Shown here piece by piece: positions 11,865 through 22,212 of a stretch of DNA of 64,000 nucleotides (its first letter is position 1; every line of letters starts with the position of its first letter). The stretch covers positions 868,001 through 932,000 of the forward strand of contig OY723241.1 in NCBI GenBank assembly GCA_963210315.1, given 5' to 3'. The notes under the pieces were generated by a model. It searched no databases. It saw only the letters and a program-made list of their open reading frames with translations, and had not been told where the DNA came from. The position numbers and the translations under genes were made by a program. The stretch is from Rhynchopus euleeides. Taxonomy: Eukaryota > Euglenozoa > Diplonemea > Diplonemida > Diplonemidae.

Positions 11865-13357
11865 CGGTACTGCTGTGAACGAGATTGTGGTTGCCCCAAA
11901 CCGTCTCGCTGTGACACTACCTGTTCGTTGCCCTGTTGTGGGGGTAGGATGTAGGAACTCAACAAAGGTAAAAAATATGATAAGGCTGTTGTTTGTGCCC
12001 CAAATCCAGGCCAAAATGGGTGAAAAAGAAACCAGGATCGACAAACCGAAATTTGCATGCACCAACAGTGGTTTGCGGCCGGTGTTGCGATAAAGGCAAG
12101 GCGATCTACATATCACAGCACCGCTTTGTGAGGTGGAGCGGGGGGATATGCTAAAACCCCTGACAGGATCTCTGCGTATCCGGGGTTGGCGCACAAACAA
12201 CGCCTTATCTTTTTGATACGCAGAAAAAAGGGGGAGGGCAAGATGCATGGGGGCGAGGGCTTGCCGGGCAGCAGCGCACCCCCCAACACCATCGCTGCTG
12301 TAACAAAGCCATCCGCCGTTCGTGGGAAATACACGTTCTTCACCAAGCAACCAGCTCAGCTTATCTTGCATTTTTTTTGAATCGGGCACATCCCCACAGG
12401 CAAGGAGTGAGATAGGGTTTACGGTGGTACACGTTTCGCAAACTCTCAGTGCCAACGGGCGACTGCCACGGTGAAGGGGGGGGATGAGGAGGGGACAATA
12501 CCCACGCTACATCAGCTGGACAGCACACACATGTGCACACACCGCGCGGGGGGGCTGAATCTTGAAACACACACCGCGCGAGGGGGGGGCGGGGGCGTCC
12601 TCCTGCGCTGCACCACCCTCCTGGCCGGGTGGCACATGCAGATGGCGGGCAGGGTAGAGGGGTTGGTAGGGCGGGGGACGAGAGAGCTCGTCTCATGGAG
12701 GAAAGGTGGGTGGGGTGTGTGGGGGATGGCGGCACCAAAGATGCCGAAGAAGAAGAAGAAGAAGAAGAAGGAAGAGGAAATTTGAAGAAATTGGAGTAAT
12801 TTTTGCACCCGTTCCGCTTCGTGATGGAGAGCGCCCCTTTCTTCCCCCAGACAGGCGGAACGCTTAAAAAAAACGAAGCTCCAGGACTGCGTTTTCCTCC
12901 GTTATTTCGCGACCCCGATGCCCTTCGTCGCTCATAACTAGTGAAGAAGATTTTCACGTGTGTATAACCTCAACCCACATCACTGTACCCGCTGTGGCTC
13001 CAATCTGCAGCACAATGCCAGGTGTGGCGGCAGGGAGGGTTGTGCGTATATATCGCGGGATCCGCAGCAAGACCCTAGTGTCGGGACACACCCTAACCCC
13101 CCTCTTGAGACGGCCTCCATGAACAGGGCACACAAGCTAATAATATATGACAGCACGGCATTTGCCACCCCTGAGGCAACTATTCGCCGTGCAAAACACA
13201 TGGTTCCGCACACTACAACACGCAATTGAGCCGAACAGGCTGGGGATAGGGGGGGGGGGGGGGGGGGTGGCCTGCGCTTTGAAGACCAGCACCAGCTTTT
13301 CGCACCGCTCTCCATGCAATGCCCGGTGCAAAGGTCGCCTTTTCTCCGCATGGCTCT
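11865..13357. other. Intergenic region with AAG microsatellite and poly-G run
   Basis: No gene is supported. A GAA/AAG trinucleotide repeat lies at about 12742-12775 and a run of about 18 G at 13249-13267. Confidence 0.55.
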
Positions 13358-14395
13358 CTACAGTTCAGACTTTGCCACAAGAGCCCACTTCGCTGAGAGA
13401 TTCGGGGCCACCGCGTCAAAAATATCCAGCAGCTCAGCCGGCGGCGTGCTGCCCCCCAGCGAGTAGGGGTCTGCCTTTGCCGAGGAGGGGGCACGGTGCA
13501 CCGCAACCTTCCCCTGGCTCTCCAGGCGCAGCAGATGGAGGATAACGTTGGTCTCCGCTGCCTTGTGGAGGTGCTTCGGCACATCCTGGTAGAGCTTCGC
13601 CACGATCTGCATCGCAGTCGTCTGCACCCCTGCCCCTGCCGCCGTCAGCACCTCCAGGATCTGCACGTCACGCTGCTCCCTGTGGTGGATGTACTCCTCG
13701 ATCTTCGCAATCCCCTTCTCCCGCGGAATGATGGGGCCGTGCGACGGCAGGAGCGACAGCCCACCCAGGCGCTTCGCCAGGCCCAACAGTGTATACAGCG
13801 TGTCCATATACTCCACCAGGTTGCTGAAATGGCTGGACCCAGTTCCCAGGATGATGTCGCCCGTAACCAGCGAGTTGTCCTCTTCCACCAGCATACACAT
13901 GTGGTCCTTCGTGTGGCCCGGGGTGTGGATGGCAAGGAGAGTGGCGCCCTTGGTGCGGAACCTGTCGCCGTGCTCGATGGAGCGGATCCTGTCGATGAGG
14001 TTCGTCGTCTCGGGGGTGGAGAAGTCGGACAGGCGGCGGAACACAGCCTCGTCGTGGTTCGGCTCGGGCATCTTATAGATCCTCGGGTTCTTGCAGAAGG
14101 GTGCCTTCACCACATCCGTCAGCCCCCCGACGTGGTCGGGGTGCCAGTGTGTGAGGATGACCTGCGTGATCTTGGCATTCTCCTTCTCAAGCATCTTGCC
14201 GAGCTCTGTGATGTACTCCTTCTTCCCCTCGGCGGTGTCCACCAGGATGCGCTCCGCCCCCGACCCCACCACATATGTGTTGCTGCCCTGCAGGGTGAAC
14301 GGGCCGGGGTTGTGCCCCATCACCTTGCACACGATAGGCGACAGCTGCTCCACAGCCAACAGCTTCTGCGCCTTCTTCCCGAAGTGTGCGTGCAT
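13358..14395 (-). CDS. LACTB2-like metallo-beta-lactamase-fold hydrolase
   Basis: Intronless, 345 residues. The zinc-binding set of the MBL fold is complete: H83-x-H85-x-D87-H88 in LTHWHPDHVGG, H161 in TPGHTKDH, D180 in VTGDIILG, and H219 in LPSHGPII. The C-terminal winged-helix-like part (about 245-345) and the order of motifs match eukaryotic LACTB2, a single-strand-specific endoribonuclease found in mitochondria in animals. Other members of the glyoxalase-II-like MBL group cannot be excluded. No clear transit peptide is seen from this Met. The upstream region contains a CT-rich stretch and, 122 bp upstream of the ATG, a near-perfect palindrome. Confidence 0.88.
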   Translation of the reverse strand: MHAHFGKKAQKLLAVEQLSPIVCKVMGHNPGPFTLQGSNTYVVGSGAERILVDTAEGKKEYITELGKMLEKENAKITQVILTHWHPDHVGGLTDVVKAPFCKNPRIYKMPEPNHDEAVFRRLSDFSTPETTNLIDRIRSIEHGDRFRTKGATLLAIHTPGHTKDHMCMLVEEDNSLVTGDIILGTGSSHFSNLVEYMDTLYTLLGLAKRLGGLSLLPSHGPIIPREKGIAKIEEYIHHREQRDVQILEVLTAAGAGVQTTAMQIVAKLYQDVPKHLHKAAETNVILHLLRLESQGKVAVHRAPSSAKADPYSLGGSTPPAELLDIFDAVAPNLSAKWALVAKSEL

Positions 14396-14516
14396 TGTGA
14401 AGCCCTCCCCACCTGCCCGCTCCTGGTGTGCGTGTGTAGGGAGGGGGGAGCAGGGTGTGAAATAGGAATAGGGCCGCGGGGTTTGGGGTTGGGGTTAGCC
14501 TTATTTCTCAGGCGGG

Positions 14517-14547
14517 TGGGTGGGGTTGACCAGGTCAACCCCACCCA
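14517..14547. repeat. 15-bp-arm palindrome
   Basis: TGGGTGGGGTTGACC is followed, after a single A, by its exact reverse complement. It lies 122 bp upstream of the LACTB2-like start codon. It could be a dimeric protein-binding site or a chance foldback of a GT-rich tract; nothing else marks it as regulatory. Confidence 0.6.
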
Positions 14548-15603
14548 AAAGGGGCTGGGACAAGGATGTGGGTGTGGTCTCTGACTTGCCAGTACATCCA
14601 GTGCAGTTTCGCACCCGCAGTCGCACAGTACTGCACTCCAGGTCCATACTTGCACTGCGGCGCAAGTATGGGGATCCCTGCAGTGCAATGATGTGCCCTA
14701 TAAAGTTGGAATGCAGTGTGCCTACACTGTCAGCCACAGAAATGGCCTGGATCTGGCTGCGTCCCTTCTCACAGTCTTCACAGTCTCACACCAGTGACTG
14801 GATCCAGGCACCCACACCCGACCACCCCACACAATGTGACACATCCAGCCAGACTGTCAGGCTCAGCCCACCCACACCCAGGTCCGGCCCAGTGTGCCAT
14901 GTCTGGGTGGATTCGGGCCGTCTGCAGGTTCAGCTGCCGTCTCAGCCCACACGCACCTAGATGTGCCGAAAGTGCCGGGTGATGGCAAGAAACCATCACT
15001 TGCACCCCGAGTCGGCCTCAACTGCACCCTCGAGCAGGGAAAAAAGGCCTCGGGCTCAAGTATGCCTGGGACTTTGGCCTTTTTGGGCCCAAAAGGGGGT
15101 CGGGATTCCACTTTTTCTCCAAGGGTTTTTCGGGGGGGAAATGGCGCGCAATCCCCCTCGCGGGCAAGAAAATCCCCCCATCCCCACCACACAACCAGTG
15201 TGAGTGTGGTGTGTGGGTATTGGACGCCCTGTGTGATGAGAGATAGCCCCTCCTGCAGAAGCAGTGTGGGGATGTGTTGAGGGTCGTAAGGGTGCACAAG
15301 GGAACTCGTGGCGTCGTAAAGTGCCCAAGTGGGCTGGATCGCTAGCGATGAAGTTGTTCAGCCATGGTGCTGCCGCCATGGCGACCGCCTTGGTGTTGGG
15401 TGGAAGCAATAACTACCACGGCCACGGAGCAGTATGTGTCGCACCAGATAGCACCACACGAGGTGACACGTATGGCGAGAGCAGAAGTGATCAGGTATGA
15501 CGAGAGGCACCACTTAATGAAGACCTTCAAATCACCACAGCCCCTGCGGCACGTGGAAACGTGCCCCTCACAGGCACACCCCTGAGCTGCAGTACGACCG
15601 CCC
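14548..15603. other. Intergenic region between LACTB2-like and cyclase genes
   Basis: No gene is supported. The sequence is moderately CA/TG rich with no clear repeat structure. Confidence 0.5.
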
Positions 15604-17772
15604 CTAAATAGCAAATGCAAGCACCCCAGACCCACTGAGCTCGGCCACCAGATCTCTCTGCGGGACGGAAAAGTTCTCGACGACCTCTGCCTCTGGACTG
15701 TTCAGCTCGTACAGGCCAGACATGGCCACATCGGGGTGAGATAAGCTCGGGCTGAGGAGCTCGTAAAGGGCTGCTGGGACAGGCCTCGTGCTAGTGTAGA
15801 GGCAGAATCGGTCCTGCCTGTTCGCCATTTCAGAGAGGTTCCATGCACAGCGTGCCGGCATCCCGACCGCTGTGACGAAACGTTGCTGAAGTGTCCCAAC
15901 ATCGCCGTAATTTACCGACCCGGTGCAGATCCCAATATGGACCCCGTCCGAGGCACTGGCTCGCACAAGGTTTGCAAAGCGGAGAGAGTTCTCTGCATGT
16001 GCCTCGTTCACCTTCCCCATATTCCACCCCACTGCAGCGCAGCTCCCGAGGAGGGTCACGACAGTGCCACTCGCCTTCTCGGCTGCGCCGAAGATGACCT
16101 TCATCGTTCTTTGCAGCATGGTGCCCAGCATGGCACTGTCGTCCATCATCACCACACCCATCGTCACAACGATACTCCTCAGATGCGACTGAACCGTCAT
16201 ACCCACTTGAGGGGACGCGGCCATCACCCTGCGGTCAAACGGCTGGTGCTGCCGCTGCCGCAGCGAGGCAGGCCATACCAACACCATGTTGAACAGCCCC
16301 GGCAACCCCTTGACGGAGACGGACACAACAGAGGACGTGACCGCAGGGCACGCCAGGCCCTCCTCCTCCCAGAGGGCAAGCGGCAGCGCCACTGCGCCTG
16401 GCTCGCATGCCGCCTCCATCCGCGACGCCAGGTTGACCGTGTGCCCGAAATAGTCGATCCTGCCTGTCACCTCGTCACGCTCCGTCGACACCTCCCCGGA
16501 GTTGACACCGATGCGCACCGTGAGCCCGCCCCACAGCGCCGAAGGAGCGCAGAACTCCACCTCCAGCAGCCCTGGGGGCCACGGCGCGGCGAGGAGGCTC
16601 TCCTGCACGACAAGGCTGAACGCCAGTGCTTCTGCCGCGTTGTGGAAGGCCACCATAAAGGCATCCCCCACAGTCTTCACTTCGTAGCCTCCGTGCTCCG
16701 CAATGGCGGAGCGGATGGTGATGTTGTGGACTTTAATCGCCTTCTTCATCGCCTCCGGCGCAGTGTGCCACAGGGCAGTCGACGCACGGATGTCGGTGAA
16801 GACGATCGCCGCCTTCCCTGCATCCAACCCAGGCGGGGACACCTGCCGCACACAGGCTACATCAGCCGGCTCTTCATCGAATAAATCATGCGGCATATAG
16901 CTGCGGTATGTGCGGAGAATATCGAGCAGCGTGTGGAGTGACGCCCTGACTTGCATGTCGAGAGCCTGCCCCTGTGCCTCGCTGATAATCTCCTCCGCGG
17001 CGTCCAGCTTGTAGGCCGCAAGGAGGGTGGTGATCTGATGCAGGGTGTCGATGGTGCCCTGCAGGAGCTTCTTCTCGTGGCACACCTGGTCTGCAAACCT
17101 ACGTGTGATGATAAAGTCAAACAGAAACACGCACACGGTCATCAGGGCGTTGGTTGCGGTGGGCAGGACGGGCTGCCCGCATGGGATGTCATCGCATGCC
17201 TGGAAGAGAGAATCTGCCATCTCTCGTCGGAGCGACTGCGGGGCTGTCCCGGGGAGGTCGAGCAGCCCGAAGCGGAAGCACGTCTCTGCGTGGGACAGCA
17301 GCAGGTACACCCCGACACAGGCAACAAACGTTGTGGATGCTGTTCGGCTCAACCCAAGAACCAGCGCCACGTCTGTCACCAGCACGAAGAAGGGCCAGAT
17401 GATGAGAGGTGCGGATTTGGAGCGGTGGGCGAGGTCGTTCAGAACGACTGCGATGTAGGCAAAGCCCAGGAGGATGCAAAGGTGTTGGTCGGAGAGGGTG
17501 CCACCCAGGAGTAGCTTGAGGAGGGGAGGCGTGAAGGCGCACAGAAGCACCACACCCGATGCGGTGAGGAGGGGCAGCGCGGTGGCGGCCCCATCTTGCA
17601 GAGAGACGGCGCCCGCAAACACGGCGAAGAAGCAGAACACAATCATGGCGGCCCGCCGCGACCGCTCGGTGTAGCCGAGACGCCCGCCATTGGATGCGAT
17701 GGAATCCCACAGCGAGCAGAGCGTTGCGGCAGCCCCCCGACATGGCCCCGGAGGGTGGTTGGGGGGGCGCAT
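15604..17772 (-). CDS. Six-TM class III adenylate cyclase with a second degenerate cyclase domain
   Basis: 722 residues from the Met chosen here. The frame stays open to 18117, but the extra part is a Pro-rich low-complexity stretch. About six hydrophobic helices lie at roughly 41-59, 64-90, 97-113, 123-141, 146-161 and 207-225. A coiled linker (230-300) leads to a class III cyclase domain at about 318-490. It has D327 (FTDIRAS) and D370 (KTVGD) as the two metal Asp, K366 and D440 (DYFGHTVNLASR) as the purine-recognition pair favouring ATP, and N447/R451 as transition-state residues. All sit in one domain, so homodimers could form two active sites. A second domain (about 505-690) keeps the folds VHIGICTGSVNYGDVG and AVGMPARCAWNLSEMANR but has lost the second metal Asp and the catalytic Asn/Arg spacing. 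The product should be cAMP at a membrane. Confidence 0.85.
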   Translation of the reverse strand: MRPPNHPPGPCRGAAATLCSLWDSIASNGGRLGYTERSRRAAMIVFCFFAVFAGAVSLQDGAATALPLLTASGVVLLCAFTPPLLKLLLGGTLSDQHLCILLGFAYIAVVLNDLAHRSKSAPLIIWPFFVLVTDVALVLGLSRTASTTFVACVGVYLLLSHAETCFRFGLLDLPGTAPQSLRREMADSLFQACDDIPCGQPVLPTATNALMTVCVFLFDFIITRRFADQVCHEKKLLQGTIDTLHQITTLLAAYKLDAAEEIISEAQGQALDMQVRASLHTLLDILRTYRSYMPHDLFDEEPADVACVRQVSPPGLDAGKAAIVFTDIRASTALWHTAPEAMKKAIKVHNITIRSAIAEHGGYEVKTVGDAFMVAFHNAAEALAFSLVVQESLLAAPWPPGLLEVEFCAPSALWGGLTVRIGVNSGEVSTERDEVTGRIDYFGHTVNLASRMEAACEPGAVALPLALWEEEGLACPAVTSSVVSVSVKGLPGLFNMVLVWPASLRQRQHQPFDRRVMAASPQVGMTVQSHLRSIVVTMGVVMMDDSAMLGTMLQRTMKVIFGAAEKASGTVVTLLGSCAAVGWNMGKVNEAHAENSLRFANLVRASASDGVHIGICTGSVNYGDVGTLQQRFVTAVGMPARCAWNLSEMANRQDRFCLYTSTRPVPAALYELLSPSLSHPDVAMSGLYELNSPEAEVVENFSVPQRDLVAELSGSGVLAFAI

Positions 17773-18064
17773 GGTGAAGGGAGTGGACAGTGGGGAGGAG
17801 CAGGGCAGCCCAGCACCCTGCGAGTGGCGTGCAGGTGGTGGGTGGGTGGGTGGGTGGGCAGAGGGTGAGACAGACGGTGGCACTGAGGGATAGTCTGCAG
17901 GGGGGGTTGGGGGCTGGGGGGGGGGGGGGGGGGCGTTGGGGCTGGGGTAGGGGGCTCGGCTCCTGCGGTATTCCTCTTTAAGGGTCCGGACGAGGGGGAG
18001 AGCTGGCCAGGGGAGGCGGCCTGATGTAGGGCGCTGCTGGTGCCCTCCCTTTGTAGCCTTGGAC

Positions 18065-18135
18065 ACGGCAAGTGGGGGGGTGGGGTGGGGTATTGAAATA
18101 GAAGTCGAAGAAAGCACAAGAATGATCTCCGTTCA
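18065..18135. repeat. Short dispersed repeat (copy of the 41.6-kb tandem repeat)
   Basis: A G-rich block is followed by GAAATAGAAGTCGAAGAAAG and GATCTCCGTTCAC. The same arrangement occurs twice in tandem at 41560-41700. It lies upstream of the cyclase gene. Confidence 0.5.
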
Positions 18136-18335
18136 CTCGTTTTGCAGGTTGTGTCTGAGATCCAGTGTTTTATTCGGCCTGTGTCGTGTTGTTGTACTGT
18201 GTGGGCAATATAGGCTGTGATGGCGTGCATCACGTTCTTTCCCGCTATCAGACGTCAAGGCACTCATGTGGGTAGAAATGTGTGCGTATCCAGCGCCATC
18301 ATTGTAGGTGGGTGGGGGGGGGGGGGGGGGGTGGT

Positions 18336-19837
18336 CTTAAGCTGTTAACCTGGCCAATTTTTCACCACGGGCGTCTGGGGGTCAAAAACGTCACCAAACC
18401 TGAAAATATGACCCCTGGGACCCCAGAAACACAATTCCGCCCGGTTTTGGGCACTTTTGAGCACTTCTGAGCAGTTTAGTCGTGTTCCGGAAAAATGTAC
18501 CACAAAGCTGTACCTCAGCCCCCCCTGGGCAGAAGGCAGAATCGCAAACCATCATGTCTCGCAGTGATCCAGTGAGCGGTGTTGCCAACCGTGCTGCCCG
18601 ACGATACGTGGGGTCAAAAGTGCAACATGACAACACCTTGTTTGCGGTGTGACATGCGAGACAGTAGAGAAGTATCACCAGAAACAAGGGGTCATAGGTA
18701 CTAGAGGAGGGGCATGTTTCCAGCCCCTTCAGACCTTCAGGCGCATCGGTTGCATCTCTACTCGATGCGGGACATTCGCTGATCGGACTGGCATAGTGCA
18801 TCAACTGTAGGCATATCGAGGAACAGAGGAGCCCTGTGCCACTTGCGAAATCACTTGTGTCAGAATCTGTGTGCACATGTTCTTGGGCCAGTGACAGTGA
18901 TAGTGGCAGTGAGCCATCCGATGACCATGAAGAAGGGGGCAGGGACTGGTATCAGGCATCAGCAGTGCACCGAAGACGGCCCCCCTTATGGTTGTATGAA
19001 AGGCTGAAGACTACAATGTCAAAGTTCAAGCCGTACAACAAGGACGAGGGGGCGCAAGTCGGCTGCCCAGGCAGCTACACACGAACGGGCAGAGTCCCCC
19101 ACACTTCTGCCATAGCCCACATCCAAAGCACACTCGGTGCCTTTGGTTTCCAGGCACAGTTCGATCCGTGTGGTGTGTTCACACAGATCCCATGGTTGGC
19201 ATATCCAGTGGTTGCGGCAGTCCCGCCTGCGCACCTGGGTATACTCCGTTGTTCAACGTACCGCATAGTCTGACGGCTGCACGGCTCCCCCCGCAGCAGC
19301 GTCTTTTGTGTTCAGTTGTGTGCATCGAGTGGGAAGCCACCACAATGCCCTCCCCACCCTCCCGTGTTGTTTCCCACTCATACACGTTGAGGCCTTCGCT
19401 CTGGGGTAGCCAGGCGGCAGCCCGCCCTCTGGCGATTATGTCTATGTGGTACCACCTGCACCAACCTGTGGCCGCATAGTTGTACCATCTTCAGCCAAAG
19501 AAAATTGTTATGAGAGCACGGCCTTCTGTGTCTCTTGCCGCTGAAGGTGAGTGGTTGTTCCTCGTACACACTCGGGCATCTGTGCGAGAGTGCGGAGGTC
19601 CACGTCGTGACGGAAGGGCTTGATCAGCCATTGAGACCTTCTAACTAAGGGGGGTGTGGTACAACTTTGTGGTACATTTTTTGGAATTGCAAACTAGGTG
19701 CTTCTGGAGGATCTAAACCGCTCGAAACCGGGCGCAGATGCATTTCCGGATGTCTGGGGGTCGAATTTTCAGGTTTGGGTCACTTTTTGGTCCTTGTACG
19801 CAAAAGTTTGATTTTTTGGCCAGGTTAACGTTTTTAA
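18336..19837. mobile_element. 1.5-kb element with long imperfect terminal inverted repeats
   Basis: The left end (GTTAACCTGGCCAA near 18344) and right end (TTGGCCAGGTTAAC near 19816) are inverted. The similarity runs inward about 165-190 bp on each side, including CCAAACCTGAAAAT and AATGTACCACAAAG on the left and their complements on the right. No recognisable transposase is present between them; open frames of about 145-160 residues match nothing I know. It is best read as a non-autonomous TIR element. No clear target duplication was found. Confidence 0.65.
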
Positions 19838-19840
19838 AGG

Positions 19841-19898
19841 GCTTACACGGTGGGATCTTGTAAATTTTACATGTATAACTACAAGTATAATACATGTA
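19841..19898. repeat. AT-rich palindromic flank, left of the pogo-like derivative
   Basis: It starts CTTACACGGTGGGATCTTGT and continues with TACATGTA-type palindromes. The same string occurs inverted at the end of the 33618-33829 flank. Confidence 0.7.
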
Positions 19899-20708
19899 CC
19901 GTAAACGGAAAAAGGGTGGACCGTAAAAATGTTCCAAGTTCCCAAAAAAAGGCCAAACGTTCCATCTTTTTTACGGTCCACCATTTATTGGGACTGAATA
20001 TGGAAAAGACAATGCGATTTTCGCCCGCGGGCTGGTGGGTTGCGGGGCGCGGACTGCGGCCTCCACGCCGCAGACTCCCGCACGTAGGCCTCCCGACCTC
20101 CCAGCTTTGGACCCTCCCTCCACCACCGCAACCAACACCAGCAAGAGAAGCAAGTCCTCCCTGCGTGTGGAAAGGGCACGATCACCACCACTCACCTCGA
20201 GACTCACCCACCACCACACCTCGAGAAGTGTAGTACCATGCAAGGAGCGTTCCGGTAGAAGTAAAAGTAGAACCTGCTGCACGAGCCCACAAAAGCAGCC
20301 ACAGTACGGCAGGGCGCGCAGACAGAAGCTGAGACCACCGGGCTCCCTCCAGATATAAATTCGTGAATCAGTGCCCGGAAAATTCAGGGAAATCGTACTC
20401 CTTTAGTGTAGTACACCCTGCAGTAACTGTGGGAGAACAGTTCCCGGACGATAGTGAGCGCACACTCTGTGTTGAGACCCTGTGGTGTTAATCCTGCAGC
20501 TTCAGTCGTGCGATTTCCTTGGTTCCTTCGCGACTTCGTCGCGAAGGAATTCGTAAAAAAATCCGCCAAGTCCACTATCCCAACCGTAAAATAGGTGGAC
20601 CGTAAAAATGTTCCAAGTTCCGGAAAAATCCCATTTGTTCCATCTTTTTTACGGTCCACCTATAGTACGGTTCACCTTTATTACGGTCCACAATATTTCC
20701 GTTTACGG
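19899..20708. mobile_element. Non-autonomous pogo/Tigger-like element (internal deletion derivative)
   Basis: 810-bp element with inverted termini CCGTAAACGGAAA and TTTCCGTTTACGG, flanked by TA on both sides as expected for Tc1/mariner/pogo insertions. Its left 330 bp (to 20228) match the left end of the autonomous element at 30176-33617 (to 30502). Its right 480 bp (from 20229) match the right end (from 33145). The whole transposase gene is missing. The junction is a clean deletion with one shared G. Confidence 0.88.
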
Positions 20709-20810
20709 TATTATACATGTATAATACTTGCATGTCAACTATTATACATGTATAATACATGTATATGCCTGAAATATACATGTAAAATACATGTATATCA
20801 AGGAGGATCC
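20709..20810. repeat. AT-rich palindromic flank, right of the pogo-like derivative
   Basis: Array of TACATGTA/TATAATAC palindromes closely related to those at 29945-30175 and 33618-33829. Confidence 0.7.
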
Positions 20811-22212
20811 TTGAAATCGGTAGTGGACAGTAGCGGACAGGGCGGACATTTCCTTGTGGAAAAAGTGCCCAAAAAAAAATTCGAAAAGGTCCCCCTTACA
20901 GAATTAGCCTTTTTTCAAAAAATCGGAAAATTTCGGACCGCAATTTGTACCCAAGAAAGTGCCGAATTTTCGGACTTGGTCCGATTTGAACGATTTCCGT
21001 GCCTCTTGCAACCCCCATGAGGGGGGGCTGCTGTTTCGGGTTCTTCCGGTGGCACATGCTGGGGTGTCAGGACAGGGAATCCTGCTCGCTGTACCCGGTG
21101 ATCCCTGACGCAGCCAGGAAGTGGAGAGCCTTGGAACCCTGGTTGAGGCCTGTAACACCCGGCCTTCCTGCCGCTTGTGGCATTGTGGAGTGGAGGTGGT
21201 TATGGAGAAGGTTCTCTCTCCGTCCGGTCAAGCACAACCGTCCTCTCCAGCCAGGGGTCATCTACTTTCCAAACAAGGGCCAGGAACATGCTCAAACAAA
21301 CTAATTGATCAGAAAATCTGGCTTGCCGTGGAATCATTGAGCAAAATTTGGGGAGTGATTGGTGCCCCATTGCTGCGTATGACATGTCCATTTTTGACAA
21401 TTTTTGGGCAGAATTTGGTGCGTGGGACCTTTCGATTTTCATGAATTTTTCGGAATTTCGTGGGGACCGGTACCCCATTTGAGGGCCAAAAATCTCATTT
21501 CCGAGGCCTGGGAATGGTCGCAGTGGCCTCAGATGTCCAAAAACGTTCAATTGACCTCTCCTCGAAAAAAAATTCGAAAGGTCCCCCCTCCTGGCACCCC
21601 GGATTAGGACATGTCTCTGGGGTGTCCGGGGGCATTTTTGGCCCATTTTTGGCTGGGGAAAATGGGCCATTTTTCACGATTTTTTCGGTTTTTTGTCCGG
21701 ACCGGCACCGCATTTGAGGGGCCAAAATCTGATTTCCGAGGCCCGGGAATGGTCGCAGTGGGGGGGTCTTCGCTCCGGGTCAATTTGGGTCAACTTGGGT
21801 CAATTTGGGTCACCCTGGGGTTTTTCACCTTAGGAAAATGGGGGGCTTCGCTCCGGGTCAATCTGGGTCAGCTTGGGTCAGTGACCCGGAGCGAAGCCCC
21901 CCCCTTAGGTGACCAAAAATAGGTGAAAATTTTTGCCTATTTTCCCTTGTGTCAAACTTGGAGTCTGACCCAAAAATCGGAATCTGTGACCCATGGTTTA
22001 TATGGGCAAACCTGAAAATTTCCGACTTTTTCCTCAATTTTTCCCACTTCCTGGCCATACCTTTCCCGACCCAAAATCAAACAAATGCAGCGGAAAATGG
22101 CCAAAAATAGGCCAAAAATTATTGGTGCCCCTGACGACCCCATATTGCGTAGTTTGTGCGTAGTGAAAAGGGGGGGGGGGTCTCATTTTTTGATTTACTC
22201 AGCCATTCTCTG
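20811..22212. other. Repeat debris with foldbacks, no gene
   Basis: Contains two copies of a recurring motif (AAAAATTCGAAAGGTCCCCC type, at 20871-20895 and 21565-21589), short tandem copies of GGGTCAATTT (about 21777-21812), and a perfect foldback at about 21841-21903. No open frame with a recognisable domain. Confidence 0.55.
21841..21903. repeat. Foldback with 21-bp arms
   Basis: GGGGGGCTTCGCTCCGGGTC with its reverse complement about 22 bp later forms a strong hairpin. The same left arm (GGGGGGTCTTCGCTCCGGGT) occurs at about 21759, and the termini resemble those of the GGGGG-TCGCT MITE family at 5929 and 34790. Confidence 0.75.

Noticed and set aside
13496-14584. 362-codon open frame on the plus strand
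   Set aside because: Antisense of the LACTB2-like gene, with shadow composition.
15883-16884. 333-codon open frame on the plus strand
   Set aside because: Antisense of the adenylate cyclase domain.
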